Assembly: GCA_037388885.1 (NCBI GenBank)
Contig: JARRJS010000068.1
Span: 1 to 31,559, forward strand
Direction: 5' to 3'
DNA length: 31,559 nt
From: JARRJS01 sp037388885
GTDB taxonomy: Bacteria; Gemmatimonadota; Gemmatimonadetes; Longimicrobiales; RSA9
Each line of letters begins with the position of its first letter. Within the stretch, counting starts at the first letter, position 1. Made by a program: the position numbers and the translations under genes. This document shows positions 1 to 8,871 of the stretch, piece after piece. A model generated the notes under the pieces. That model had not been told where the DNA came from. It saw nothing but the letters and a program-made list of their open reading frames with translations, and did no database searches.

Positions 1-1
1 C

Positions 2-163
2 CATCTCTACGACTGGGGCCACGAGCGCTTCCCCGCCGTGTTGGACTGCCGCCCCATCTACCCTCGCGCCGACCTCGAGGCCGCCGGCTTCCGTACCGCG
101 CATGACCGGCTTCTCACCATCTGGGGGCTGCCGGTGGAAGTGGTGGTGGGTGAGGCGGCGTAG
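2..163 (+). CDS. Class I SAM-dependent methyltransferase, C-terminal fragment
   Basis: This is the last 53 codons of a gene that begins before the window and ends with TAG at 161-163. The visible peptide contains LYDWGHERFPAVLDCRPIYP followed by AAGF and WGLPVEVVVGEA. That arrangement is typical of the C-terminal end of UbiE/COQ5-like class I methyltransferases, where the substrate-proximal lid (DCRPI, then AGF, then WGLPVEVV) follows the Rossmann fold. The SAM-binding motifs would lie upstream and are not visible, so the methyl acceptor cannot be named. The gene converges on the minus-strand gene at 201-758, with 37 bp between the two stop codons. Nothing suggests damage; the fragment is cut only by the window edge. 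Confidence 0.7.
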   Translation, partial: HLYDWGHERFPAVLDCRPIYPRADLEAAGFRTAHDRLLTIWGLPVEVVVGEAA

Positions 164-200
164 GCGACGATCATCGCCGGGGGTCGCGCCCGGCGCGGCG

Positions 201-758
201 CTACCGGGCCGGTTGGTAGATCCCGCGGAAGATGGGCCGCCAGGTGGCGCCGTCGTCGGCAGATACGAGCCACACCTGTTCCACGGAGCCGTCGTCCTGC
301 GGGGTCCAGCGGATGCGGTCCAGCACGGCGCCCTGCGGCGTCTGGCGCGGCGTCGTCCCCTCCAGCTCCATGACGCCGTCGTGGAAGGTCCCGGCCAGGT
401 GCAGGATCATGCCGCCGCCGCCCACCCACACCTGGTTCCACTTGCCGGTTTTCGGTTCGTAGAAGTTGATGCTGGTCCCTGGCGGGCCGTCCGCGGCCTG
501 CCACTGCTCCAGTACCGCGCAGCCGGCGGAGACACGGCTCACGTGGCTGCTGCCCACAGTCCGGCCTTGCGGGTTGGACACCGTCCAGCGGCCGATCCAG
601 AAGTCGAACTGGTGGTGCTCCGGCGCGGCGCACGGCTTCTGCACCTGCTGCGGCGGCTGGGGTTGGTGTGGTGCCTGCGCCTGCTGCGCCACGGCGGGCG
701 CCGCCAGCAGCAGGCCCGCCAGGCCGATGAACACACGGATCCTCAGCCCTCGTCGCAT
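201..758 (-). CDS. Secreted DUF1579/lipocalin-like protein
   Basis: A 185-residue protein. Residues 1-24 form a classic signal peptide: a basic start (MRRGLRIR), a hydrophobic core (FIGLAGLLLAAP) and a cleavage site after AVA. A Gln/Pro-rich linker follows (25-48). The rest (50-185) begins FDFWIGRW and contains a GC-x3-E-x-W signature (79-86), then GTSINFYEPKTGKWNQVWV, a pattern found in DUF1579-like beta-barrel proteins of unknown function. The start was set at 758 because the ATG is preceded by GGGAGA and opens the signal peptide; the open frame runs further upstream, but only through low-complexity sequence. It probably acts in the periplasm or outside the cell. No ligand can be inferred. 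The next gene upstream is the dehydrogenase at 969-2033, also on the minus strand, 210 bp away, so co-transcription is possible but not shown. Confidence 0.75.
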   Translation of the reverse strand: MRRGLRIRVFIGLAGLLLAAPAVAQQAQAPHQPQPPQQVQKPCAAPEHHQFDFWIGRWTVSNPQGRTVGSSHVSRVSAGCAVLEQWQAADGPPGTSINFYEPKTGKWNQVWVGGGGMILHLAGTFHDGVMELEGTTPRQTPQGAVLDRIRWTPQDDGSVEQVWLVSADDGATWRPIFRGIYQPAR

Positions 759-968
759 GGCATTCTCCCTGGTTTTGAGGTTGCCGGCACGTTCCCGGGG
801 ATGCAGCGCGCCGCCGAACGAGAACGTCGCGGCGAGCCGGGTCGTGACGGTCCAGCCCGGTCCAGCCCCTTCCCCCACTCTCCCCGGCGGCGGGAAGGGT
901 GCGGGGGGCCGTCGGGGTGGATGAGGTGGGGTGGGGGTCTCCCCGTCAATGCAGCGACGCGACACAGC

Positions 969-2033
969 TCATTCCACCAGACCCGCCACGGCGCTCCCGA
1001 CCTCTTCGGTCCTCGCCCGCCCGCCTAAGTCGGCCGTGTGCAGCGCGGGTTCGGCAAGAGCGGTGGCGATGGCGCGTTCGATGGCGTCCGCCGCGTCGTC
1101 GTGGCCCAGGTCGCGCAGCATGAGGGCGCCGGACCAGATCTGGCCGATGGGGTTGGCGATGCCCTGCCCGGCGATGTCGGGGGCCGAGCCGTGGACGGGC
1201 TCGAACATGCCCGGGTTGTCGCCGTCGGGGTCGATGTTGGCGGACGGTGCCAGGGCGAGGCTGCCGGCGAGGGCCGGGGCGAGGTCGGACAGGATGTCGC
1301 CGAACAGGTTGCTGCCCACGAGCACGTCGAAGCGGTCGGGCGCGCGTACGAGCTGCGCGGTGAGCGCGTCGATGTGGTAGCGGTCGGCGCGCACGTCGTC
1401 GTACTCGGCGGCCAGCGCTTCGAAACGCTCGTCCCAGAACGGCATGGTGTGGATGATGCCGTTGGACTTGGTGGCGGCTGTCAGGTGCCGGTCCGGACGC
1501 GACACCGCCAGCTCGAACGCGTAGCGCATCACCCGGTCGACGCCGGCGCGCGTGAACACGCTGGTCTGGAGTACCACCTCTCGGTCGGTGCCGGCAAAGA
1601 CGCGTCCGCCCAGCTCGCTGTACTCGCCCTCGCTGTTCTCCCGCACGACGACGAGATCGATGTCGCCCGGCCCGCGCCCGGCCAGCGGCGATGCGACGCC
1701 CTCGAACAGTCGCACGGGTCGCAGGTTGATCGCCTGGTGGAAGCCGCGGCGGATGGGCAGCAACAGGCCCCACAAGGACACGTGGTCGGGCACGCCGGGC
1801 GCACCCACGGCGCCGAGGTAGATGGCGTCGAACGGCCGCAGCTGCTCGATGCCATCCTCCGGCATCATGCGGCCGGTTTCGCGGTAGTAGTCGCATCCCC
1901 AGGGGAAGGACTGCCAGACGAAGTCGATGCCGTAACGGCTCCCGGCCGCCTCCAGCACGCGCATGCCCTCGTCCACGACCTCCCTGCCGATGCCGTCGCC
2001 CGGGATCACAGCGATGCGGTGCGTGTCGCCCAT
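969..2033 (-). CDS. dmlA: D-malate/tartrate dehydrogenase (decarboxylating)
   Basis: A 354-residue member of the isocitrate/isopropylmalate dehydrogenase family. It oxidises and decarboxylates a 2-hydroxyacid with NAD and a divalent metal in the cytoplasm; the D-malate/tartrate subgroup converts D-malate to pyruvate and CO2. Visible family marks are IAVIPGDGIG at the N-terminus, RENSEGEYSE with the catalytic Tyr138, Lys189 in TKSNGI, and metal-binding Asp222, Asp246 and Asp250 (IDALT, GDILSD). HGSAPDIAGQ lies near 281-290 in the cofactor-binding region. The sequence SFPWGCDYYRETGRMMPEDG at 42-61 resembles TtuC/DmlA proteins rather than LeuB, and no leuA, leuC or leuD gene is nearby. Length is normal for the family. 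The ATG at 2033 has no clear Shine-Dalgarno sequence. The gene is divergent from the M14 peptidase, sharing a 202-bp upstream region. LeuB-like activity cannot be excluded from sequence alone. Confidence 0.85.
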   Translation of the reverse strand: MGDTHRIAVIPGDGIGREVVDEGMRVLEAAGSRYGIDFVWQSFPWGCDYYRETGRMMPEDGIEQLRPFDAIYLGAVGAPGVPDHVSLWGLLLPIRRGFHQAINLRPVRLFEGVASPLAGRGPGDIDLVVVRENSEGEYSELGGRVFAGTDREVVLQTSVFTRAGVDRVMRYAFELAVSRPDRHLTAATKSNGIIHTMPFWDERFEALAAEYDDVRADRYHIDALTAQLVRAPDRFDVLVGSNLFGDILSDLAPALAGSLALAPSANIDPDGDNPGMFEPVHGSAPDIAGQGIANPIGQIWSGALMLRDLGHDDAADAIERAIATALAEPALHTADLGGRARTEEVGSAVAGLVE

Positions 2034-2156
2034 GTCGTTTTTTGGGGTTCGGGTCCGCGCCCTTCAAACCACCCCGGATGCCATATGGACATGCGCGCCT
2101 GATGTCAACGTCGTCTCACGATCGACGATCGACGGCCGGCGGTCGCGCACCCCGCG

Positions 2157-2185
2157 TTGACGCTCCCCGCGCCGTCCCGTATCCT
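2157..2185 (+). promoter_or_regulatory. Sigma-70-type promoter of the M14 peptidase gene
   Basis: TTGACG at 2157-2162 and TATCCT at 2180-2185 are separated by exactly 17 bp. Transcription would start near 2192, leaving a leader of about 44 nt that ends in GAGGAG just before the ATG at 2236. The same box shapes recur at 12710-12738 and 26039-26068 in this window, which supports the call. Confidence 0.6.
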
Positions 2186-2235
2186 GCCCCTGTCGTTCCC
2201 AGGCCCGCACCCACCGCCGCACTGAGGAGCGCAAT

Positions 2236-4995
2236 ATGACACGCCACCGCCTCGCCTCCGCAGCGATTGTCTTTCTTGTCCTGACCCTCGTTCCCGTTTC
2301 CGTCGCTCCGGCCGGCCCGTTGGCGGGCGGAGCGCGCCTGGCCGCGCAGGAAACGGCGTCCCTGCCGTCGCCGGAAGAGCAGTTCGGCTTCCGGATGGGC
2401 GCCGCGGGCAAGCTGGCTGACTGGGACCAGCTTGCTGGGTACTACCGCCTGGTGGCCGAGCGGAGCCCGCGCGTGTTGGTGCGGGAGATGGGGCCCAGCA
2501 CGCTGGGCAAGCCGTTCCTGGTGCTCTTCATCTCGTCGCCGGAGAACCTGGCGCGCCTGGAGGAGATCCGGCGGATGAACGCCGAGCTGGCGGACCCGCG
2601 CGGCGTGCCCCAGGCGGAGATCGAGCGGGCCATTGACGAAGGCAGGGCGGTGGTGGCCCAGTCGTACGGGCTGCACGCCACGGAAGTGGCGGCGACACAG
2701 ACGGCCGCCGAGCTGGTCTACGAGCTGGCGACGCGCAACGACGAGGATGTGCTCCGCATCCTGGACCAGACGGTGGCCATCATCTTCCCGTCGCTGAACC
2801 CGGACGGCACGACCATGGTGGCCGACTGGGCGAAGGAGACGGCGGGCACCGAGTACCAGGGCTCGAGCCTGCCCTGGCTCTACCATTACTACATCGGCCA
2901 CGACAATAACCGGGACGCGTTCCAGCAGAACACGGCGGAGAGCGTATGGACGGGCCGGATCCTGTTCCGTGACTGGGTGCCCCAGGCGTACGTCGATCAC
3001 CACCAGATGGGCGCGTACGGTCCGCGGCTGTACGTGCCGCCCTACGCCGAGCCCATCCGCCCAGACGGCGATCCGCTGGTCTGGCGCGAGATGAGCTGGT
3101 GGGGCGCCCACATCGCCTACGAAGAGGAGACGGCGGGGCACACGGGCGTGGCCAACTCGTCGATCTACGGGGGCTGGGGCCATTTCGGATTCCACTGGAT
3201 CACGCCGTTCCACACCATCGCGGGAATGCTGACCGAGTCCGCCAGCGCCGACTTCGCCTGGCCGATCTACATCCAGCCGGACCAGCTCGAAGGGTCGCCG
3301 AACCACATGCTGCCCGAATACGAGGCCCAGACCACGTTCCCCCACCCCTGGCCCGGCGGGTGGTGGACCGTGCGCGACATCGTGGAGCAGCAGAAGGTGG
3401 CGAGCCTCGCAGTGCTGGACATGGCGGCCAAAAACCGTCGGCTGGTGCTCAGGAACATGGTGCTGAAGGCGCAGCGCCAGGTCGCGCGAGGCGTGGCGGC
3501 CGAACCGGTCCACAACGGACCCACCGGCCCGCTGGCCGCGTTCATCGTGCCGGCCGAGCAGCACGACGCGCTCACGGCCGTCGAGATGGTCGAGAAGCTG
3601 CTGCTCCAGGGTGTCGAAGTGCGGCGCGCCACGCGGGACTTCGTGCACGAGGGGCGCGTGTATGGGGCCGGCTCCTGGGTGGTCTCCATGGCGCAGCCCA
3701 AGCGCGGCCTGATCCGCTGGCTCCTCGGCCGGACCTTCTACCCGGACAACGAGTGGACGCGCGACCGTGACGGCGACCCGATCCGCCCCTACGACCTGGC
3801 GGCCCACGTCATGGCCGAGTTCATGGGCGTGGCCGTCGTGCCCGCGGCCACCCCGGTCGCCGCGCCGACCACGGTCGTCGAGCCACACTTCGACGTGCAG
3901 GTGATCGAGCGCATCCCGTATGTGACATCCGGGATCGAGCCCGCCGGCAGCGTGGCAAAGGGCGCCCACGGCTACCGGTTGGACGGCCGGCTCAATGCCG
4001 CCTTCCGGGCCGTGAACATGCTCTGGGACGACGGCGTGGACGGCATACGACGCGTCACGTCCGCGGCCGCCGGCTCCGACATCCGGCCCGGCGACTTCCT
4101 GATCCCGGGGAACGCGTCGGAGCGGGCCCTGCGGCGCGCGGTTACCGCCACCGGCGTCGACTTCGTGCCGCTGGACGCCGCGCCCGCCGCCGCGCCCGTC
4201 CAGCGCCTGCGCATCGGCATGTACCACCGCTACTATGGCGGCAACATGGACGAGGGCTGGACCCGGCTGGTGCTGGAGCGGTTCGGCTTCCCCTACGACC
4301 GTCTCATGGATGACCGGATCCGCAAGGGCGACCTCGGCAAGGATTACGACGTCATCATCCTGCCGGCCGATAACCCGGCCATCATGAAGGGGCCGGGGGG
4401 CGGCCAGCTCGGCGGCTACTACCAGCGCTACCTGGAGAGCACCCCGCCGAAGTACCGGAGCGGGTTCGGCAGCGAAGGCGTCGAGGCCCTCGAGGCGTTC
4501 GTCAAGACGGGCGGAACTCTCGTCACGTTCGGCGAGGCCGGCACACTGCCGATCCAGGAGTTCGGACTGCCCGTCCGCAACGTGGTCAACGGTCTCAGCT
4601 CCACCGAGTTCTGGTCGCCCGGATCCACCCTCAAGGTGAACGTCGACAACACCGACCCGTTGGCCTTCGGCATGCCGGCGCACGCCCTCGCCCTGTTCAT
4701 GGGCGGGAGCCAGGCCTACGAGACGTCGCGTACCGACCACGCCGAGCGGATTCACCGCATCATCACGTTCCCCAAAGCGGGTGCCGACCAGGAGAGCATC
4801 CTGCAGAGCGGCTGGATCCTGGGCGAGGACGTGCTCTCGGAGAAGGCGGCGATGGTCGCCGTCGAGCATGGCGCCGGGCGGGTCGTGCTCATCGGGTTCC
4901 GGCCCCAGCACCGCGGCCAGACGTGGGGCACGTTCAAAGTGGTGTTCGACGCGCTCGTGTCGCGGCCCCCTGCGGAGACCGCAGGTAGTAGGTAG
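2236..4995 (+). CDS. Secreted M14-family zinc metallopeptidase
   Basis: A 919-residue protein with an N-terminal signal peptide (about 1-37, hydrophobic AAIVFLVLTLVPVSV), so it is exported. The M14 carboxypeptidase fold begins near residue 60. Zinc ligands are His147 and Glu150 in HATE; the third is His255 or His256 in YVDHHQMG. NPDG (188-191) and HDNNRD (222-227) match the substrate-binding region, and Glu334 in MLTESAS is the best catalytic-glutamate candidate. The C-terminal third contains a segment (from about 657) with a GATase1-like look (IGMYHRYYGG, then a long FVKTGGTLVTFGEAG strand-turn), as in the large multi-domain M14 peptidases of this phylum. The start has a good GAGGAG ribosome site. 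The last residues (ETAGSR) and the TAG stop at 4993-4995 are written by the repeat array that begins element E1, so the original C-terminus may have been altered. Confidence 0.85.
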   Translation: MTRHRLASAAIVFLVLTLVPVSVAPAGPLAGGARLAAQETASLPSPEEQFGFRMGAAGKLADWDQLAGYYRLVAERSPRVLVREMGPSTLGKPFLVLFISSPENLARLEEIRRMNAELADPRGVPQAEIERAIDEGRAVVAQSYGLHATEVAATQTAAELVYELATRNDEDVLRILDQTVAIIFPSLNPDGTTMVADWAKETAGTEYQGSSLPWLYHYYIGHDNNRDAFQQNTAESVWTGRILFRDWVPQAYVDHHQMGAYGPRLYVPPYAEPIRPDGDPLVWREMSWWGAHIAYEEETAGHTGVANSSIYGGWGHFGFHWITPFHTIAGMLTESASADFAWPIYIQPDQLEGSPNHMLPEYEAQTTFPHPWPGGWWTVRDIVEQQKVASLAVLDMAAKNRRLVLRNMVLKAQRQVARGVAAEPVHNGPTGPLAAFIVPAEQHDALTAVEMVEKLLLQGVEVRRATRDFVHEGRVYGAGSWVVSMAQPKRGLIRWLLGRTFYPDNEWTRDRDGDPIRPYDLAAHVMAEFMGVAVVPAATPVAAPTTVVEPHFDVQVIERIPYVTSGIEPAGSVAKGAHGYRLDGRLNAAFRAVNMLWDDGVDGIRRVTSAAAGSDIRPGDFLIPGNASERALRRAVTATGVDFVPLDAAPAAAPVQRLRIGMYHRYYGGNMDEGWTRLVLERFGFPYDRLMDDRIRKGDLGKDYDVIILPADNPAIMKGPGGGQLGGYYQRYLESTPPKYRSGFGSEGVEALEAFVKTGGTLVTFGEAGTLPIQEFGLPVRNVVNGLSSTEFWSPGSTLKVNVDNTDPLAFGMPAHALALFMGGSQAYETSRTDHAERIHRIITFPKAGADQESILQSGWILGEDVLSEKAAMVAVEHGAGRVVLIGFRPQHRGQTWGTFKVVFDALVSRPPAETAGSR

Positions 4996-5313
4996 CAGGT
5001 AGCAGGTAGCAGCTCAGCGGTGGTCGGGGACGCACGTTGCCGGTTGAGCGCCGGCCTCACCGGCGTGCGCTCCTCGCCGCGTCCGTCTCGTTCGCGCGGT
5101 TCCCCGCGGTCGCCGGCCCTCCCCGGTGCCGCGAACGGAGCCGGCTTACCTCCAAACGCCGAACGTACGCCCGGAACCAACTCGCTCCGCGAAACAAAGA
5201 AGCTCACGCCGCGAAGGTTGTGCGCCTGGCCGGAAACAAGCCGCACCGCGCGAACACGGCGCTGCTACCTGCTACCTGCTACCTGCAGCCCGCGCGCAGC
5301 GCGGGCGCCCTTG
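4981..5313. repeat. Intergenic element E1 (degenerate inverted-repeat element)
   Basis: Fills the gap between the peptidase and the ABC exporter gene. The left end has four GGTAGYA heptamers (4984-5011). The right end has three copies of the complement, TGCTACC (5263-5283), followed at once by the hairpin GCCCGCGCGCAGCGCGGGC at 5288-5306 and GCCC. The ends are therefore in inverted orientation, as in the other E elements, but the conserved core (GGGACTGCTGCC) is not recognisable on the left. The centre (about 5020-5255) has no convincing gene, only short open frames without good starts. No promoter box was recognised before the ATG at 5372. Confidence 0.6.
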
Positions 5314-5371
5314 ATGAGCGCACTCGGGGACCCGGGAACTCCGGCCGACCTCCCGGGGTTGCACTTAGCCC

Positions 5372-7233
5372 ATGTCACGATACCATCGCCCGTACCGCAC
5401 CGCCGAGGAGCGGCCGCCGCTCCGTGAACGCATCCGCGCCCTGCGCCTGCTGCCGCCGTTCCTGAAGCTGGTATGGGACACGAAGCCGTCCGCGGTGGCG
5501 GGCATCCTGGTGCTGCGGGTGGCACAGTCGTTCGGGCCGGTGGCCATGCTGTGGGTGGGCAAGCTGATCATCGACGGCGTCGTGGCGGGCATCGGCCACC
5601 CGCCGTACGACTGGCGGCGGCTGTTCCTGCTGGTGGCCCTGGAAGCGGGCATCGCGCTGGTGATGGACGCCATGCAGCGTGCGTCGGCGCTGCTGGAAAG
5701 CCTGCTGGGCGACCTGTTCTCCAACCGCATGAGCGTGCGGCTCATGGAGCACGCCGCCACGCTGGACCTGGAACACTTCGAGGACCCGGAGTTCTACGAC
5801 CACCTGGAGCGGGCGCGGCGCCAGACCGTGGGCCGGCTGGCCCTGATCTCCATGCTGCTGTCCATGGGCCAGAACGCCCTGACGCTCGCCTCCCTGATGG
5901 CCGCGCTGCTGGCGTTCAACCCGTGGCTGCTCCTGCTCCTCGCCCTGGCCGTGCTGCCCAGCTTCCTGGGAGAGACGCACTACGCCGGCCTGTCGTACTC
6001 ATTGCTCTTCCGCTGGACGCCCGAGCGCCGCGAGCTGGACTACCTGCGCTACGTGGCGTCCAGCGATGCCACGGCCAAGGAAGTCAAGCTGTTCGACCTG
6101 TCGGACCATTTCATCCGCCGCTACGCCGAGCTGGCCGACGACTACTACCGCGCCAACCGGAACCTGGCCGTGCGGCGCGCGGGCGTGGGCGCCGCCCTCG
6201 TCGCCGTGAGCACCGTCGTGTACTACGGCGCCTACGGCTACATCATCTGGCAGACCGTGCTGGGCATGATCACTGTCGGCTCACTGACCTTCCTGGCCGG
6301 GTCGTTCCAGCGCAGCCGTACCCTGATCCAGAACATCCTGCTGCGCTCCGCCGACGTCTTCGTGCAGAGCCTGTTCATCCGCGACCTGTTCACGTTCCTG
6401 GACATGAAGCCGCGCGTGGCGTCGGAGCCCGATGCCCGGCCCGTGCCGCAGCCGATCCGGGAAGCGTGCCGCAGCCGATCCGGGAAGGCTTCGTGTTCGA
6501 CGACGTCGGATTCACCTACCCCGGCACCGACCGCTGGGCGCTGCGCCATGTCTCGTTCACGCTGAACCCCGGCGAGCGCCTGGCGCTGGTGGGCGAGAAC
6601 GGCGCCGGCAAGACGACGCTGGTCAAGCTGCTGGCCCGCCTCTATGACCCGACCGAGGGCCGCATCACCCTGGACGGCGTCGACCTGCGGGACTACGACG
6701 TCGACGCCCTACGCCACGCCATCGGCGTCATCTTCCAGGACTTCGTCCGCTACGACATGGCCGCCCGGGAGAACATCGCCGTGGGCCGGATCGACGCCGT
6801 GCACGACAACGAGCGCGTTACCGCCGCGGCCCGCAAAGCCCTCGCCGACGACGTCGTGTCGAAGCTGGAGCGCGGCTACGACCACATGCTGGGCCGCCGC
6901 TTCGACGGCGGCGCCAACCTGTCCGGCGGCGAGTGGCAGAAGATCGCCCTGGCCCGCGCCTACATGCGCGACGCACAAGTGCTCATCCTCGACGAGCCCA
7001 CCGCCGCCCTCGACGCCCGGGCCGAGTACGAAGTCTTCCAGCGATTCAGCGAGCTGACCGCCGGACGGATGGCGGTTTTGATCAGCCACCGCTTCTCGAC
7101 GGTGCGCATGGCCGACCGGATTCTGGTGCTGGGGGACGGGACGGTGCTGGAGGACGGCAGCCACGAAGAACTGCTGGCTCGCCACGGGCTGTATGCAGAG
7201 CTTTTCACTCTCCAGGCCGCGGGATACCGGTGA
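5372..7233 (+). pseudogene. ABC exporter (fused permease-ATPase), frameshifted by a 23-bp duplication
   Basis: Two overlapping frames together encode one ABC exporter half-transporter. The first frame (from ATG 5372) carries the membrane domain with several hydrophobic segments, e.g. LALISMLLSMG and NPWLLLLLALAVLPSFLG. The second frame (to TGA 7231-7233) carries the nucleotide-binding domain: Walker A GENGAGKTT (6592-6618), LSGGE (6919-6933), Walker B VLILDEPTAALD (6979-7014) and the switch histidine in SHRFSTV (7087). They join at 6443-6488, where a 23-bp unit beginning GTGCCGCAGCCGATCC is present twice in tandem. Removing one copy gives an uninterrupted 612-residue protein, the usual length for this family, with PVPQPIREGFVFDDVGFTYP across the junction. 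As written, translation leaves the frame after residue 364 and stops at 6565, losing the ATPase. The substrate is unknown. The duplication could be real, a reversible switch, or an assembly error. Confidence 0.85.
6443..6488 (+). repeat. 23-bp tandem duplication inside the ABC exporter gene
   Basis: Unit 1 is 6443-6465 and unit 2 is 6466-6488. They match at the first 22 bases and differ only at the last (C against G). Because 23 is not a multiple of three, the extra copy shifts the frame at the linker between the membrane and ATPase domains. Confidence 0.95.
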
Positions 7234-7381
7234 CCGCCCCGCTGCCTCCCCACCCCGAGGGGGCGACCCGGCCCGCCCTTCCGCCGCCCCGCCGGGGCGA
7301 CGGGGAGAATGGGAGAGGAGGTGCGCTCCCCGTCTCCCTGTCGGCCCGTCTCCCCGTCGGGGTGGAAGGGAAGTGTAGGTA

Positions 7382-8869
7382 ATGCCGGAGCATCGCCCCG
7401 CCGAGCCGACCATGGGCGCCCGCCCGCCGGCCATGCGCGGGCGGGGAAGAGGCACCCGCGACACGACAAAGGGCCCGATCCTGGGAGCTCTGGTCGCCCT
7501 GGCTATCCCCATCGTGGCGACGAACGTGCTGCAGACGCTCTATCAGCTCATCGACACGTTCTGGGTGGGGCGGCTGGGGGCCGCCGCGGTCGCCGCGGTG
7601 TCGCTGTCGTTCCCGGTGCTGTTCCTGCTCATCTCGCTGGGCGTCGGCATGACGGTGGCGGGCGCGATCCTGGTTGCGCAGTACTTCGGTGCGGGCGGCG
7701 ATGGCGTGGATCACGCGGCGGGCCAGACGCTGCTCGTCGTCGTCGTGATCTCCGCCGTCCTCACTGTGGCCGGAACGCTGCTGTCCGGGCCCATTATCTC
7801 GCTGTTCGGGCCCACGGCGCGCGTGGGGGGCATGGCGACGACGTACCTGGAGATCTCGTTCCTGGGGATGATCGCCGTCTTCGTCTACTTCGTGTTCCAG
7901 TCCCTGCTGCGCGGCGTCGGCGACGTGCGCACGCCCATGATCGTGGTGGCGTGCACCGTCGCGCTCAACACCGGGCTCGACCCACTGCTCATCATGGGCA
8001 TCGGGCCGTTCCCGCGGCTGGGCGTGGCCGGCGCCGCCTGGGCCACCATCCTCGCCCAGGGCCTCGCCGGCGTCGTCGGACTCTGGCTGCTGTTCAGCGG
8101 CCGCTACGGCCTGCACCTGCGGCTCCGCCACCTCAAGCCCGACCCGGCGCTCATCAAGCGGATCGTCCGGCTGGGCGTGCCGTCGTCCCTGGACCAGTCC
8201 ATGCGCGCCCTAGGCATCGCCGTGCTCATGGTGCTGGTCGCCCGGTTCGGCACGACGACGATTGCTTCCTACGGCATCGTGTCGCGCATCTTCAGCTTCG
8301 TGCTCATCCCCGCCATGGGGCTGGGCATGGCCACGGCCACCGTCGTCGGCCAGAACGTGGGCGCCCGCGCCAACCACCGCGCCGAAGCCGCCGCGCGCAT
8401 CGGCATGGCCGCGTCGTTTACCGCCCTTACGATCGCCGGCGTGCTCTTCTTCCTGTTCGCCGCGCCCGTCGTGCGCGCGTTCGTGCCGGATGCGCCCGCC
8501 GTCATCACCGGCGGCTCGCGCTTCCTGCGCATCATGGCCCTCACCTTCGGCTTCATCGGCATCCAGGTCGTCATGGGCGGCGCGCTGGCCGGCGCCGGCA
8601 ACACCATCGCCTCCATGTCCCTGTCCATCCTCGCCTTCTGGGTCCTGCGCCTGCCCGCCGCATGGATCCTGTCGGGACCCCTCGGCCTGGGCGCCGACGG
8701 CATCTGGTGGGCCTTCCCGCTCTCCAACGTGCTCGCCGCCGCCGCCGCCATCACGTGGTTCCTGCGCGGCACCTGGATCCGGCGCGTCGTCGAGGACCGG
8801 CTCCTGGAAGCCGAGCCGCTGGCCGAGACGGTGCGCGAAGAGGTCATCGTGGAGGAGGGCCTCGAGTAG
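7382..8869 (+). CDS. MATE-family multidrug/cation antiporter
   Basis: A 495-residue inner-membrane protein of the MATE (NorM/DinF) family, which exports cationic compounds against Na+ or H+ entry. After a charged 30-residue N-terminal stretch, hydrophobic segments occupy almost the whole protein, consistent with twelve helices. Recognisable family sequence includes GALVALAIPIVATNVLQTLY at the start of helix 1, then IDTFWVGRLGAAAVAAVSLS, then LRGVGDVRTPM, and later the second-half repeat GLGMATATVVGQNVGA. The ATG at 7382 has only a loose GGAAGGGAAG upstream; Met11 (7412) is an alternative. The gene follows the broken ABC exporter by 148 bp of GC-rich sequence that contains a dyad (GACGGGGAGA at 7299-7308 paired with 7349-7358). 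Both neighbours are exporters, so a shared efflux role is possible. The real substrate cannot be told. Confidence 0.85.
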   Translation: MPEHRPAEPTMGARPPAMRGRGRGTRDTTKGPILGALVALAIPIVATNVLQTLYQLIDTFWVGRLGAAAVAAVSLSFPVLFLLISLGVGMTVAGAILVAQYFGAGGDGVDHAAGQTLLVVVVISAVLTVAGTLLSGPIISLFGPTARVGGMATTYLEISFLGMIAVFVYFVFQSLLRGVGDVRTPMIVVACTVALNTGLDPLLIMGIGPFPRLGVAGAAWATILAQGLAGVVGLWLLFSGRYGLHLRLRHLKPDPALIKRIVRLGVPSSLDQSMRALGIAVLMVLVARFGTTTIASYGIVSRIFSFVLIPAMGLGMATATVVGQNVGARANHRAEAAARIGMAASFTALTIAGVLFFLFAAPVVRAFVPDAPAVITGGSRFLRIMALTFGFIGIQVVMGGALAGAGNTIASMSLSILAFWVLRLPAAWILSGPLGLGADGIWWAFPLSNVLAAAAAITWFLRGTWIRRVVEDRLLEAEPLAETVREEVIVEEGLE

Positions 8870-8871
8870 AG

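Noticed and set aside
163..178. A terminator between the first two genes (near-palindrome GGCGACGATCATCGCC).
   Set aside because: The stem is short, has mismatches and is not followed by a T tract, so it was not listed as a feature.
2116..4911. A 931-codon open frame on the minus strand opposite the M14 peptidase.
   Set aside because: Its product is a His/Asp/Arg/Val-rich translation with no motif, while the plus strand has the signal peptide, zinc motif and ribosome site. Such long shadows are usual in high-GC codon-biased genes.
6443..6488. Programmed ribosomal frameshifting in the ABC exporter gene.
   Set aside because: No slippery run or stimulatory structure is evident, and a simple tandem duplication fully explains the phase change.
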